Source: Casuarius casuarius (lineage: Eukaryota; Chordata; Aves; Casuariiformes; Casuariidae). Taken from it: a DNA stretch of 64,000 nucleotides. The notes beneath the pieces are model-generated. The model ran no database searches, had not been told where the DNA came from, and was given only the letters and a program-made list of their open reading frames with translations. Where the stretch lies: assembly GCA_003342895.1 (NCBI GenBank), contig PTFA01000112.1, forward strand, positions 835,588 through 899,587, written 5' to 3'. Position numbers and translations under genes: made by a program. Positions 42,401 to 51,200 of the stretch are shown here, piece by piece (the stretch's first letter is position 1; each line of letters begins with the position of its first letter).

Positions 42401-44951
42401 AATCAGGCTTTGTGAGCATCACTAGCAGTAGCAGGGGAGTTACCATATTCATCTATACAGACTTTAATTACAGCACACCTGTAATACGAGCAAGATACTC
42501 TGGGAATTTATATAAATGAACTGCTCACTTCCTCCAGCATGTTAGTTACAATCCAATACAAAAAAAGAAAACGTAAGGCTCTCTTCTTTCCTCTGGCACC
42601 TCCACGCACGCAGTCAGGCGCTCACTATTTTCTGCTACAAAGATGATAAGCAGGATGGCAGTGAGGGATATCAGGTCTCAAATCTAAATGGTTCCTTTAT
42701 ATTTTTTTAGCTAAAAAAGAGATTCCTAATAAGTCTGTACTCTTATTTCAGCAAACTTGGTCTCACAAATATCATATTTCAAAATAACACTTCCATTCAA
42801 CTTCTTTTTGCTTTCATTAATGCACTTCTGTTTCTTCCACACATTAAATAGGAAACTCAACATAAGGAAAGCCAACAAATCACGTAAATACAACCATAAT
42901 TACTTACTTCTCCTGTGATTGGATTGGTTCCATATTTCTTTATCCAAGGAACAATGCTCCTGAAAAGAGAGAGGATAAACTAGTAAGAGAAAAGTGCCAC
43001 TAGAAACCTGTGTGTTTTTGATGGGCATGACTATTTTTGCCAACCTGCCAAGACCAAATGATGATCACACAGAAGGCTGAAGCACAGCTGTAAGCAAGTC
43101 TATTCAGTAACACAAAAATAAAGCAAAGTAAAGACAGTAACTTACAGTATGTCAAAGACTGTCCCATCTGGTGTGCAAACTGGGTATTCGAATGGCTGCA
43201 GAGACAAACTAGAAAGAAAAAGTACACACTGTTTTAGCAAAATCATCTAGAAATCATGACGACAGAAGCAAATAATGTGTTGCTGATTTATTTGCACATT
43301 AAAGCAAGGCCTCTACCAATGAAAATACTGAGTGGCTACCAATACCCATGATCTGATTCCACAGAAATTAGGTTAAAAAAAAATTTTTTTTTGAAAGGAA
43401 CCGATGCAGTCAAATAACTTGTAGCTGCCAGTGCTCACAACCACACAGCCACTGGAATGGATATTGTAATATTCCCGAGCCCACTTCTGTTGCCACGCCA
43501 GCTCCCAGCAGCACAAAAGACGGCTCAAGCACACACTGCCTTGGTACTGAAGCGGGTTAGTGAGTAATCAGCTGTCACATTAGCATCCCCTGTCAGAGGT
43601 ACTTCCATAATCTATCCAGCTTTTCGCCGAGCAACAGTAATTTGTTGATGGGGGTGGTAACTTCTTGAAACATTAGATTCACAAGAGGATTTTTAAAACA
43701 CCTTTACTAATATTAACTTCACTCTTTTCTCTCTAGCACTTCAAGTAAATTCTAAGCATAAAGTATTAACACAAATACTCCTTCAATCTAATCACTGCCT
43801 CAGAAAGATGAATGATTGACTAAGGATGTTCTGACCAGGGAAAAGTAGAGATTCAAGTCCTCATTATAGAGATTGTAAGACTGGAACATGCATGTTAATT
43901 GAAATATTTTATCACTTGTGTATTCTTTTAGCCATCAGGTTCAATCTCAATAGACACTAATCATGGAAAGTGCAGGCACAGATTCAGTTCCTACTGGAAT
44001 ATTTCTTCCCATGTTAATTTCATAGCAGATGCAAGTCAATGAAAATAGCTACCTCAGTAGAACATGTAACTTCAGTAATAGTTCAAGGGCAACAGACTGA
44101 CGAATACATCTGCCACTTAATAATGATAATGTAATTTTGTTCTCTTACCTGCAGTGATCAAACGATAAACGTCTAAAATTAGTTCGTGGAAGGTCTGTTT
44201 ATGAAAAAGAAAACATAGGATTTTAATAAATACATAGTATTCTAGGTAACAAAAATACTCCTGATGCTGTAACTAAGGAGACAATAAACATCTGGAAGTT
44301 ACATTTTTCAATATGTGTGGTAAAATTTACTGATGACATGGAAAAATACACTCGACCTTGCAAAACTGTAACAAAAATCTGACTTCTAAAGCAAAGAATG
44401 AGTATGCTCCTCAAATGAATTTATACGCATTAGAAAAAAATCAAAATAAAACTCTGACAGTGATACAGCACTGAATTTAAATTAGATGGTTAATACTGTT
44501 ACTACCTTCGAGCTTTATCGTACCAATAGACATAGATCTTGTTGAAGGCAAGGATTATCTGATCTGGGTATCAAGCCTTGCATTTCTACAGTTTTCACGC
44601 AGAACAGCTGCGAAAGCCCAAGATCAGCATCACCGCTTTTAGGACCCCGCTTTTAAAGTCCAGCAGTTCAAAGCCAGCTCACGACGAGCTCAGACCCCCG
44701 AGCAGCAACAGGAGGACGCTCCGCTCCAAGAGGTCGCTCCATCAGCCACCCTATGTCAAACCACCCCACTTGTCCCCGAGCGCCTCGGTGTGCCCGGATG
44801 AGGGAAGCAGGGGACAGGACACGCAGGACAAACCCCGAGGGGCTCCAGTGAAGTGAAGAAAGAGCAGGCGGAGGGGCCGAAGCAGGCGCGACGCCACTCA
44901 CCCGCTTTCTTCCCTCCGTAGAACTGCGTGTACTCGGCGCACGTGATGTAC
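9354..44951 (-). CDS. PPIL2: PPIL2 U-box/cyclophilin protein, partial (exons 2-12)
   Basis: PPIL2 (Cyp60, CYC4) is a nuclear protein with an N-terminal U-box and a C-terminal cyclophilin domain, associated with the spliceosome; its isomerase fold is atypical at the active site. Eleven minus-strand exons join in frame to 865 coding bases (about 288 codons of ~520): 44951-44902, 44194-44149, 43208-43146, 42959-42908, 28146-28095, 25850-25759, 23938-23849, 13954-13879, 12512-12352, 10774-10699 and 9460-9354. They encode YITCAEYTQFYGG near the N-terminus, the U-box (SLQPFEYPVCTPDGTVFDIL to the IVPWIKKYGTNPITGE segment), a linker (KAPEKKKVDKLNA) and the start of the cyclophilin domain (KKKGYVRLHTNKGDLNLELH). 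The start codon is presumably in the N gap. The catalytic cyclophilin exons are not found in 1-9353 and lie beyond the left edge. No frameshift or internal stop. Confidence 0.96.
10699..10774 (-). CDS. PPIL2: PPIL2 exon 11
   Basis: 76 bp, acceptor ctgtgaacag, donor gtacca (weak at +4 to +6). It encodes AHYSTGAVSASFTSTAMVPE then TTHEA. A linker segment strongly conserved in PPIL2. Confidence 0.95.
11396..11455 (-). repeat. Probable tRNA-derived SINE head remnant
   Basis: ACACAGGTCTAAGTCACAGG then AATGCTCCAATCACTAGGTTATACTAC resembles the reverse complement of a tRNA-derived SINE 5' end (..tagtggttagagca..gactgggag..). The implied minus-strand A-box-like segment reads AACCTAGTGATTGGAGCA. Low-identity match by eye. 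Confidence 0.35.
12352..12512 (-). CDS. PPIL2: PPIL2 exon 10 (charged linker)
   Basis: 161 bp, acceptor gttttatctag, donor gtaagt. It encodes EEKAKLDPSYYLKNTNTETR, ETLLELYKEFKGDDILAATM and KAPEKKKVDKLNA. This is a charged, probably helical linker between the U-box and the cyclophilin domain. Confidence 0.96.
13879..13954 (-). CDS. PPIL2: PPIL2 exon 9
   Basis: 76 bp, acceptor ttattttcag, donor gtaagg. It encodes DPTNLDKFNISNFFHVKSNL then KIIDP, plus one base of Glu. Confidence 0.96.
17770..17786. repeat. A17 homopolymer
   Basis: Uninterrupted run of 17 A in PPIL2 intron 8. Confidence 0.95.
20794..20809. repeat. T16 homopolymer
   Basis: Uninterrupted run of 16 T in PPIL2 intron 8, poly(A) in the PPIL2 sense. 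Confidence 0.95.
23849..23938 (-). CDS. PPIL2: PPIL2 exon 8
   Basis: 90 bp, exactly 30 codons. Acceptor ggccattag, donor gtaaac. It encodes AVEQLNIKPKSYKDLLTDEP then FTRQDIVTLQ. Confidence 0.96.
23939..28094 (-). other. PPIL2 introns 7 and 6
   Basis: Introns 23939-25758 and 25851-28094, split by exon 7. AT-rich, with a T13 tract at 27253-27265. No recognisable repeat family or additional exon. Confidence 0.75.
25759..25850 (-). CDS. PPIL2: PPIL2 exon 7
   Basis: 92 bp, acceptor ctcttatcag, donor gtaagt. It encodes KYHCPVLFTVFTNNSHIVAI then KTTGNVFAYE, the conserved block following the U-box. Confidence 0.96.
28095..28146 (-). CDS. PPIL2: PPIL2 exon 6 (U-box end)
   Basis: 52 bp, acceptor tttctgtag, donor gtaagt. 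It encodes KLDAKSLIKLNFAKNSE plus one base of Gly, completing the U-box. Phase and sequence join directly to exon 5 across the long intron. Confidence 0.95.
28640..29250. other. CpG-rich patch in PPIL2 intron 5
   Basis: GC- and CpG-rich sequence, densest at 29040-29230 (e.g. ACCGCAGTAGCGTGACGGGG, CCCCCCGAGCCTGCGGCAGG). It gives open frames on both strands (132 codons at 28862-29260 minus, 77 codons at 29052-29285 plus) with no recognised domain, as GC-rich DNA often does. Confidence 0.5.
31900..32310. other. CpG-rich patch in PPIL2 intron 5
   Basis: About 400 bases with frequent CpG (TTTCTCGCGGCAGCACC, GGCACGCGTCTCGTGACGG, GCGCATCGATTAGCGACCCG). Island-like in composition. No splice-linked exon or protein motif was identified. 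Confidence 0.5.
35536..35593. repeat. Perfect 29-bp tandem duplication
   Basis: ATACGGTGAGTTTATTGAAA followed by GGAAAAAAG occurs twice back to back with no mismatch (35536-35564 and 35565-35593). The unit includes a GGTGAGTTT donor-like string on the plus strand. Confidence 0.95.
38430..38730. other. Strong CpG-island-like patch in PPIL2 intron 5
   Basis: About 28 CpG dinucleotides in roughly 280 bases, far above the surrounding intron. Contains GGAGCCGAGCTCCGGCTC (near-palindromic) and CCCAGCGCGGCGGCAG. Overlapping open frames of 78-154 codons exist in several frames, none with a recognised domain. A possible alternative promoter or enhancer; function not shown. Confidence 0.55.
39083..39172 (-). 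repeat. Probable MIR-like SINE remnant
   Basis: ACAATTTGCCGAGGGTTATG, GAGCCAGACTCTTAACAGAG and CTGAAGTCTGACCCCAGTAA align by eye with the reverse complement of the MIR core (acttgcccaaggtcacacagc ... ggcagagctgggattcgaaccca). Confidence 0.5.
39370..39500. other. CpG-rich patch in PPIL2 intron 5
   Basis: About 130 bases dense in CpG (CACTCGCGAGCCCAGCCGCT, GGCAGCGCGCCGCTGCACGA). Just right of the MIR-like remnant at 39083. No coding evidence. Confidence 0.5.
42908..42959 (-). CDS. PPIL2: PPIL2 exon 5 (U-box)
   Basis: 52 bp, acceptor cttttcag, donor gtaagt. It encodes SIVPWIKKYGTNPITGE, the U-box helix and second loop. A 14.8-kb intron follows. Confidence 0.96.
43146..43208 (-). CDS. PPIL2: PPIL2 exon 4 (U-box)
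   Basis: 63 bp, acceptor ctttctag, donor gtaagt. It encodes LSLQPFEYPVCTPDGTVFDI, the first half of the U-box, whose fold resembles a RING finger held by side-chain contacts instead of zinc. Confidence 0.96.
44149..44194 (-). CDS. PPIL2: PPIL2 exon 3
   Basis: 46 bp, acceptor ataaacag, donor gtaaga. It encodes (D)LPRTNFRRLSFDHC(S), the segment leading into the U-box, with split codons at both ends that match the neighbours. Confidence 0.95.
44902..44951 (-). CDS. PPIL2: PPIL2 exon 2
   Basis: 50 bp, acceptor gtcttgcag, donor gtgagt. The first G completes the Met codon of the KMYITCAEY motif known in PPIL2. It then reads YITCAEYTQFYGGKKA, plus one base of an Asp codon. Confidence 0.95.
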
Positions 44952-44989
44952 CTGCAAGACACCGCGCTCACTCGCACCGCGGCACCCGG

Positions 44990-45438
44990 NNNNNNNNNNN
45001 NNNNNNNNNNNNNNNNNNNNNNNNNNNNNNNNNNNNNNNNNNNNNNNNNNNNNNNNNNNNNNNNNNNNNNNNNNNNNNNNNNNNNNNNNNNNNNNNNNNN
45101 NNNNNNNNNNNNNNNNNNNNNNNNNNNNNNNNNNNNNNNNNNNNNNNNNNNNNNNNNNNNNNNNNNNNNNNNNNNNNNNNNNNNNNNNNNNNNNNNNNNN
45201 NNNNNNNNNNNNNNNNNNNNNNNNNNNNNNNNNNNNNNNNNNNNNNNNNNNNNNNNNNNNNNNNNNNNNNNNNNNNNNNNNNNNNNNNNNNNNNNNNNNN
45301 NNNNNNNNNNNNNNNNNNNNNNNNNNNNNNNNNNNNNNNNNNNNNNNNNNNNNNNNNNNNNNNNNNNNNNNNNNNNNNNNNNNNNNNNNNNNNNNNNNNN
45401 NNNNNNNNNNNNNNNNNNNNNNNNNNNNNNNNNNNNNN
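44990..45438. other. Assembly gap (449 N) probably hiding PPIL2 exon 1
   Basis: A run of 449 N lies inside the CpG island between PPIL2 exon 2 and the upstream GC-rich repeat. The start codon and roughly the first 11 codons of PPIL2 were not found on either side. Exon 2 begins in phase to complete an ATG-type Met codon of a short first coding exon, so exon 1 is inferred to be in the gap. The gap size may be an estimate. Confidence 0.8.
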
Positions 45439-45592
45439 CCGGGCCCGGGCGGAACGAGGGGCGGTGGCGGCGGCGTTCCGGGGCCGGCTGGACACAGAGG
45501 GAGGTGGGCGGTGTTCCGGGCCCGGGCGGAACGGGGGGCGGTGGCGGCGGCGTTCCGGGCGCGGCCGGACACAGGCGGCGGCGGCGGGTGCT
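45439..45592. repeat. GC-rich ~77-bp tandem repeat at gap edge
   Basis: Two adjacent copies, starting at 45439 and 45516 (period 77), share CCGGGCCCGGGCGGAACG, then GGGGCGGTGGCGGCGGCGTT, and a later GGACACAG. The second copy diverges at its end into GGC repeats. The array touches the N gap, so more copies may be missing. Confidence 0.8.
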
Positions 45593-46199
45593 GCCGGGTT
45601 CCCTGACTGCCCCGAGCCTTGTGCCAGACCCCCCATTTCCCCCGTTTATGGTGCCTGGCTGGTATTTTAATCATTTTAGCATGTCGCTTGCCTGCAGTGA
45701 GGAGCATAACACCTGCTCCCGTGAGCAGAGATGAGCTAGCGCTAGCACAGGAGCCGTCACAGCGATTCCTGCTTGGCGCCGTACCCACCCTTAAACCTTT
45801 GGGACCAGGGATGAGGGCAACACGAAGGGACGATGAGTTTCTCCCCTTATTTAAGCTTCCTTCTCCCACCAGTCTTGTCTTGGTAGATCTGGGTCTGTCC
45901 CTGCCTTGTTCTGCGGTGGCAAAGGCCGGAGCAAAGGTCCCAGGAGCATCACCCCCTCCCAGGCCCAGCTGCCCCCAGGGAGGGAGAGCCGCGGGGCAGC
46001 GCAGCCTCCGCCGCCGTAGGGCGTCCGTCTGTCCCTGCCCGGCCTGCTGCGGCAGCGGAGCGAGCTCTGCCTCCAGCCTCTGCTCCTCGCAGCGGATGGA
46101 GGGGGGCCGTGCGTGAGCAAAGTGCGAGGGGCCCAGCAGACGTGGGCACGAGGCCGGAATCGCTGCCCCCATGGCCTCCGACGATGTTGGGATTGCTTG

Positions 46200-47279
46200 T
46201 ATCAAGTACATGGAGAGAAAAAAAAAAAAGTCCAACTCTGCTCTCAGGCCATTTCCCACTGCTAGTCAACGACTTGGACTGATGCTGTGCTGAAGAATAG
46301 CTGTGAACCCAGTTGTTTTTGTTGCTTTTTAAGACAGTTCAGTCAGCGTGCACATGAGATTGCCACAATTAAAGTAATCCTCTGCCTGTCGGGGCCTTTC
46401 ATGTGTTTTGGGCTTCGCAAGGTAGCAGACGACCTTGACCGGTCAATACAGGATCTCCCCGTTTGGAAGACTGAGTTGCCGTTAAAGAAAACGGCCTTCC
46501 TGCTAAGATCCAGACAGCCACATAAACTGCAGAGCTGCCGAGCTGAAGGGGGTCAGCGCCCGCCTGCCAAAGTCCAAGGCAGCGCGTTCTTGTCACGGCT
46601 GCCTGGCACTCCTAACGAGGGCGAAGGATATTGTTTGCTTCTGCTAGAAGCTTAAGGGACAAAGTGCACCTATATGACAGTTTGATAATGAAATACAGTT
46701 ACTCATTTCAATACTCTGATTTTCTTAAGTCAAAAACATCTCAAACTAATGCCATATACTGGGGCACACCAGTTCTACGTCCTGGAAAGAACCGGGACAT
46801 CCACTTTCTTCTTTCCCAGCACCAAGTAGACTTTTGGGAAGAAAACAAGGAAGCTGATAGATTTGGTTTCAAAGCGATTCCAAAACCATTCCACAAGCAA
46901 ACATCAGGCAGGGCACCAGCACTATGTTGTTCTTATGAAATGCCAGACAAGGAACATGTCCATAGCTGCACGAAGCTCCTTTCTTGTTGCAGTGCTGACC
47001 AATTTCAGCAGTGGTTAAGGGAGCCCCTTTTACGTTATGTTAGCACAGATAACCAGCACTCCCACACACAGCTCCTACTCCCTCAGCCGAGATGTGGCTC
47101 TAAGAAAATTCTGTAGCTTCTCTAGGGTGATCACAAATACTTGTCTGATCATGTTTTTGGAGGAAAGATCACCCAGACAGTATTACTTATTTCTAGACAC
47201 ATTAAAATGATTCAGCCTATGTTGACATTTCTGGAGATTTGAACCCTTTGAAATAACATTACAAGACCACGTTTCTTTT
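46200..47279. other. HIRA-PPIL2 intergenic spacer, AT-rich part
   Basis: Between the presumed HIRA cleavage site and the GC-rich PPIL2 promoter region. It holds a 161-codon plus-strand open frame (46631-47116) with no recognisable domain, treated here as chance. No repeat family or RNA gene is recognised. Confidence 0.5.
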
Positions 47280-48109
47280 TTTAAACCAATGCAGCGTTCA
47301 TTTATTTTTGTACTTACAAAAAGAGCCACCCCCTTACATCCCTCCCCCTCCCCCCAAATGCCTTTTACAAACATTTAAAAATTAAAAACCAGATGACATG
47401 TTAATTTGGTAGAATTATTTTGAAACATAGCTTTTGTAATTAGAGTTAAATTTTCTACAAGATGACTTTGTAGAGATAGCCTGATTATTGGCCAAATAAA
47501 ATTCCATATTACAAGTTAGCAAATTCTAGTACAAAAATAGTCCATGTGTTAGAACAGCCTCTTCTTATTATTATATTCACAGGAAAGAGTCTATTGGCTG
47601 CATAATACCTTAATATTTATGAAATTTCTTTTTATGTGGCTCATTCATCTAATTTAATATAGTGTTGAGCCTCAATAAATCCTCAGGCAAAAAACCCTAA
47701 ACAGGGTTAAATATGCTGTTCAGTGTACTCTTAAGTACTGTGCTTTTCACAGGACATCCAAGAAACCTCACAAACAGTTCTCAGCTAGTTTTGATATTAA
47801 AATGAGATCCAGATCCAAAAGGACCCCCCTGAAGTACATATCCACGACTTTCCATAGAAATAGAGGCCACAGCTTTGATGGTTAAGTTTCACTTGGGAAA
47901 CGGTCTAGCTCATCCACTCATATTCACGAATCCACTGTGAGCTCCTTTAAAAACTAAAGTAGGTCACTCGTGAAGTGGTGGGACCTTTAGAGTACTGCCC
48001 TCTTCAGGAGTGTCCCATTCTGACTGGGCTCTCTCCTCTTCTCTCTCTGTTAAATACTGTTCAGCAGTTTCTCTCGGACCAGGCCCCTCAGGAAAAATCT
48101 GGGGACACT
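47280..48109 (-). other. HIRA: HIRA 3' untranslated region (inferred)
   Basis: About 830 bases lie between the HIRA stop codon and the first good poly(A) signal. The extent is inferred from the AATAAA hexamer; there is no transcript evidence. The region is AT-rich toward its end and has no conserved coding potential. Confidence 0.6.
47301..47306 (-). terminator. HIRA polyadenylation signal AATAAA
   Basis: AATAAA on the minus strand, about 805 bases past the HIRA stop. It is followed by GT-rich sequence (GTGGTCTTGTAATG) 35-50 bases downstream, as expected of a cleavage/polyadenylation site. No other AATAAA was seen on this strand between the stop and this point. Confidence 0.6.
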
Positions 48110-48226
48110 CTACTTGTCTCTCAAGATGTCTAGCTGCTCTTGATATTCTGTGAAAAGCCTCTGGAAGCGGAGGTTCTGTCCAATAACAGGAAGAAGTTCT
48201 TTCAATAGTTCTCTCTTTCGTAAACC
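48110..48226 (-). CDS. HIRA: HIRA terminal coding exon with stop
   Basis: 39 codons from the acceptor tttgtgcag: GLRKRELLKELLPVIGQNLR, FQRLFTEYQEQLDILRDK, then TAG (48112-48110). The sequence ends exactly where vertebrate HIRA ends. The 3' untranslated region continues leftward. Confidence 0.97.
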   Translation of the reverse strand, partial: GLRKRELLKELLPVIGQNLRFQRLFTEYQEQLDILRDK

Positions 48227-51200
48227 CTGCACAAAAACACAAAAGCATCCTCATAATGTATTTGATATCGTGAATATTTTCCATAGGACTATTTATGATT
48301 CATGCCTTTTTTTCCTGCCCAGAGAGAGCTGTGTATCTCATGCTTTTATGCCGTTTACATAACTCCCAAAATAAAAACTGCCTTTGCATTTATATATTCA
48401 TGAAGCTGTTGCAGCCTCCACGCAGTTACAGACTCCAGACGTGCTGCCGAGAAGGGGAGACGTTCCGTTGGCACGTTCCTATTGCAGAGCTGGTGTCTGA
48501 GGAATGTGGAGACTTGAATGTGCAACTCTACTCCGTCTGCTCGATATTCAAAACAGCACCAGAACGGAGACCATGAAACTATGTATTTGTCTACCGTTTC
48601 ATATGATATAAATACAAGTTCCATGGGAAGGAAGCCTTCATATGGGATAGGAGTAGAGAACGAAGTGGTTCCAGGTTAGCAAGAATCAGTTGTGGTTGCT
48701 TTCTTGCCACAAAGCTTCAATGGACTATCCATTTTCCATGACTGACATAGGAAACTCTCCCTCATTCTTTGTCAAAACTTACCATTACTGTTGATTCCCA
48801 CTGGCTTCCAGCTGAGTAATGGACTGGACCCAGTAAATCCTTGCATAATTCTCGCAAACGATATTCAAACCCTGAATATGATCAGAAATAAAATCACATT
48901 CATAAACATTTAACTATATATAGCCACTATACAATCCAACTAAAACCCTTCAGGAAAGAGTTACAAGCATCTAGAATAAAATAAAGCCAGAAAGTGTGAT
49001 TCCTGAAAAAGTAAGTTATTCTCCTTTAACTAACAGGAAATCTTTGTAAAGATAAGATGATTGGTAAAGGATTCATTTCAAATTTCCAAAGGTTTTTATC
49101 TTAAGTTCTCAAAACCAAACAAGGCTACTGAAGTTGTTCTACAACAGGGAAAAAAAATAGTAGGTAGTCCAGTTTGTTACAACAGCCGTCCCAACCTCAA
49201 TTTTGTCCCTCACCTCCCCCACCCCCAAGATAGATATACACGCCTGTGTGTACACACACACACACTCTCTTAAACAGTAGTAATGTTTTATGTAACTGAC
49301 AGACTTTGATAACTGGCGAACTAATGCAAAAATGGTATCAGAGGAGTTAGCCAGAAGATGACAACCACTGAAGAGGAAAAGATGACATCCAGCATATACA
49401 TACAAGGTGATGACATTTTCACATTTTAAGATGAATCCTAATACAAATTGGAGAAGCTGTCAACTAGCAAAGACTTTAAAGTATAACTGTGTTCACATAA
49501 GACCCGAGATGAACATTTTAGTTTCAATGGAGTGAGGACAGAGAACTACATGCAATTCACCTGGTTCTCTTATTTAATAAAGTTGGGACCAAAAGGCAAG
49601 AATTAATGATCTCAATTTTAATTCTGCCAGCACGGTGTTAGGTGGCTTCCCTCTGTGTAAAATGATTACGCGTGGTGAGGAACAAGGCAGAATTAGTGGG
49701 AACTACTAAATTTGGAAGACAGACAAGCAAAGGTACAATGGAGTGCTTTAGCATCTAAGAAGCATGAAGGGGGCCAGTTGGTTAACCTTAATAATAGCAT
49801 AGAGAAAAACTATATTCAGAAATAAAACAGATACAAGCAACCTTATTTCTGTGTTTCTTTGCTCACAGAATTTAACCTATGGAGCTCACCAGTCCATGCT
49901 GCTGAAAATTTAAAATATTTATATACACGTGTATACAGGTGTGTGTTTTTATATATATAATTTTTTTATTATTATTTTTAAAGGCAAATAACACAAGCAA
50001 GCTCCCTGCAGTTGTCCATGCTCTGATATAAACTCTACCCTAGCAATTCTTCTACTTCTCAACGTGCAGTGATCACCACTTGGCTGAGGAACACGACATA
50101 TTTTACAAGGTATTGCTGCTTCCCAAAACATGTCAGTAGTTGCTGCCAGATAATATATCCGGCTATAATATTGCTCGACAGACAGATCACTGGCCTCTTT
50201 TACAATGCAGTTCCTATTATTGAAGTCCATAGGTGGCACTGTTTCCCCAAAGCATTATCAGTTCATAGCGCGTCAGTATAAGATTCTAGAGCACTGAGCA
50301 CTATAGGAAGCAAATGCACTTCAGCCGTTTCTAATTAACCACTGAGTCCAGAAGCCAAGTGCTAAATGGGAGAACATTAAGTACAATCATAAATATACAT
50401 CACATGAATAGAGGGTTTCTTAAAAATCCATCACAGCTGCAAAGAAGTAACACAGCATGCCAAGTCTCACCTTCATTAACTAGGTACCGTGCATAGATAA
50501 GGAGCCAGTGGCGATATTCATGACTGGACTGTAGCATAAGTGCTGCTGCTATCTGATTCTCCAGGTATGCAAGTGTTGTTTCTTGTTGTACTAAATGAGG
50601 CATGGAGAACAATCTCGCAGCTTGCCTTCCTGAACTACAAAACCGAAAGAGGAATTAGTATGGCAGCCATAAACTCAGAGGTTGATTTATGAAATATGTA
50701 TTCTAGTAATACAGAAAATACTCTACCCTCGTCTTTCAAAGGGATCTAGTGCTTTCAGAGTTCAAGTCTTTAATGACAAAGGCAGCACTTTGCAGCAAGC
50801 CCCTTGTATCACATGGGGAAAAACAAACAAAACTGCCTTCTTCCTCTGCTGGACTGCTTATGGGCATCAAGGTCAGTGGAGGGTTTTCCCCTATTCTCTC
50901 TCTCCTCCTTTCAACTGATTTCTCTTTTTAAAAAATTACAGGCTTTTCAGGGACAAAGTCCTCCTAAATGTTTATAGGAAATGAAGATGACTGTCTTTGC
51001 CTTTCCTATTTATATTCCTCACAGGTAAAAGCTACGAGACAGACACAAGATATAAGATTGACCTAAAGCCTTAAAAGGCTTTTTTTTTTTTCTTTTTTTT
51101 AACCAGTTAAATACACTGTTGTAAGAACGCTAATTTGAAAAAAGTAACAGAGTAGTTTCTTTTTGAAAAGTTTGCTACTTTTTCAGTATGGTATTTTCTT

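Larger units (their letters stand above)
28147..42907 (-). other. PPIL2 intron 5 (14.8 kb)
   Basis: The longest intron seen, splitting the U-box between ITGE and KLDAKS. It carries a series of CpG-rich patches (about 28640-29250, 31080-31200, 31900-32310, 38430-38730, 39370-39500), a 29-bp tandem duplication at 35536-35593, a 9-bp-stem inverted repeat at 34112-34137 and a MIR-like remnant at 39083-39172. I see no exon with conserved protein sequence, but internal promoters or noncoding RNAs cannot be excluded. Confidence 0.75.
42960..44901 (-). other. PPIL2 introns 4, 3 and 2
   Basis: Introns 42960-43145 (186 bp), 43209-44148 and 44195-44901. AT-rich except for the last ~250 bases near exon 2, which belong to the CpG island. 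No other feature seen. Confidence 0.8.
44680..46160 (-). promoter_or_regulatory. PPIL2: CpG island / presumed PPIL2 promoter region
   Basis: GC- and CpG-rich sequence flanks and includes the N gap, in an otherwise AT-rich window. It sits at the 5' end of PPIL2, immediately upstream (minus sense) of exon 2. A housekeeping gene such as PPIL2 normally starts in such an island. The exact start site and first exon are not visible and probably fall in the gap at 44990-45438. No TATA box is apparent. Whether the island also fires on the plus strand cannot be judged. Confidence 0.7.

Noticed and set aside
44898..46259. 453-codon minus-strand and 268-codon plus-strand open frames across the PPIL2 promoter
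   Set aside because: Most of their length is the N gap translated as unknown residues; the rest is GC-rich promoter sequence. The frames are artefacts.
21378..46585. The octamer GGCAGCGC recurs on the plus strand in seven CpG patches (21378, 31102, 32235, 38491, 39456, 45995, 46578)
   Set aside because: Flanking sequences do not align, so there is no shared repeat. The recurrence is explained by local GC richness.
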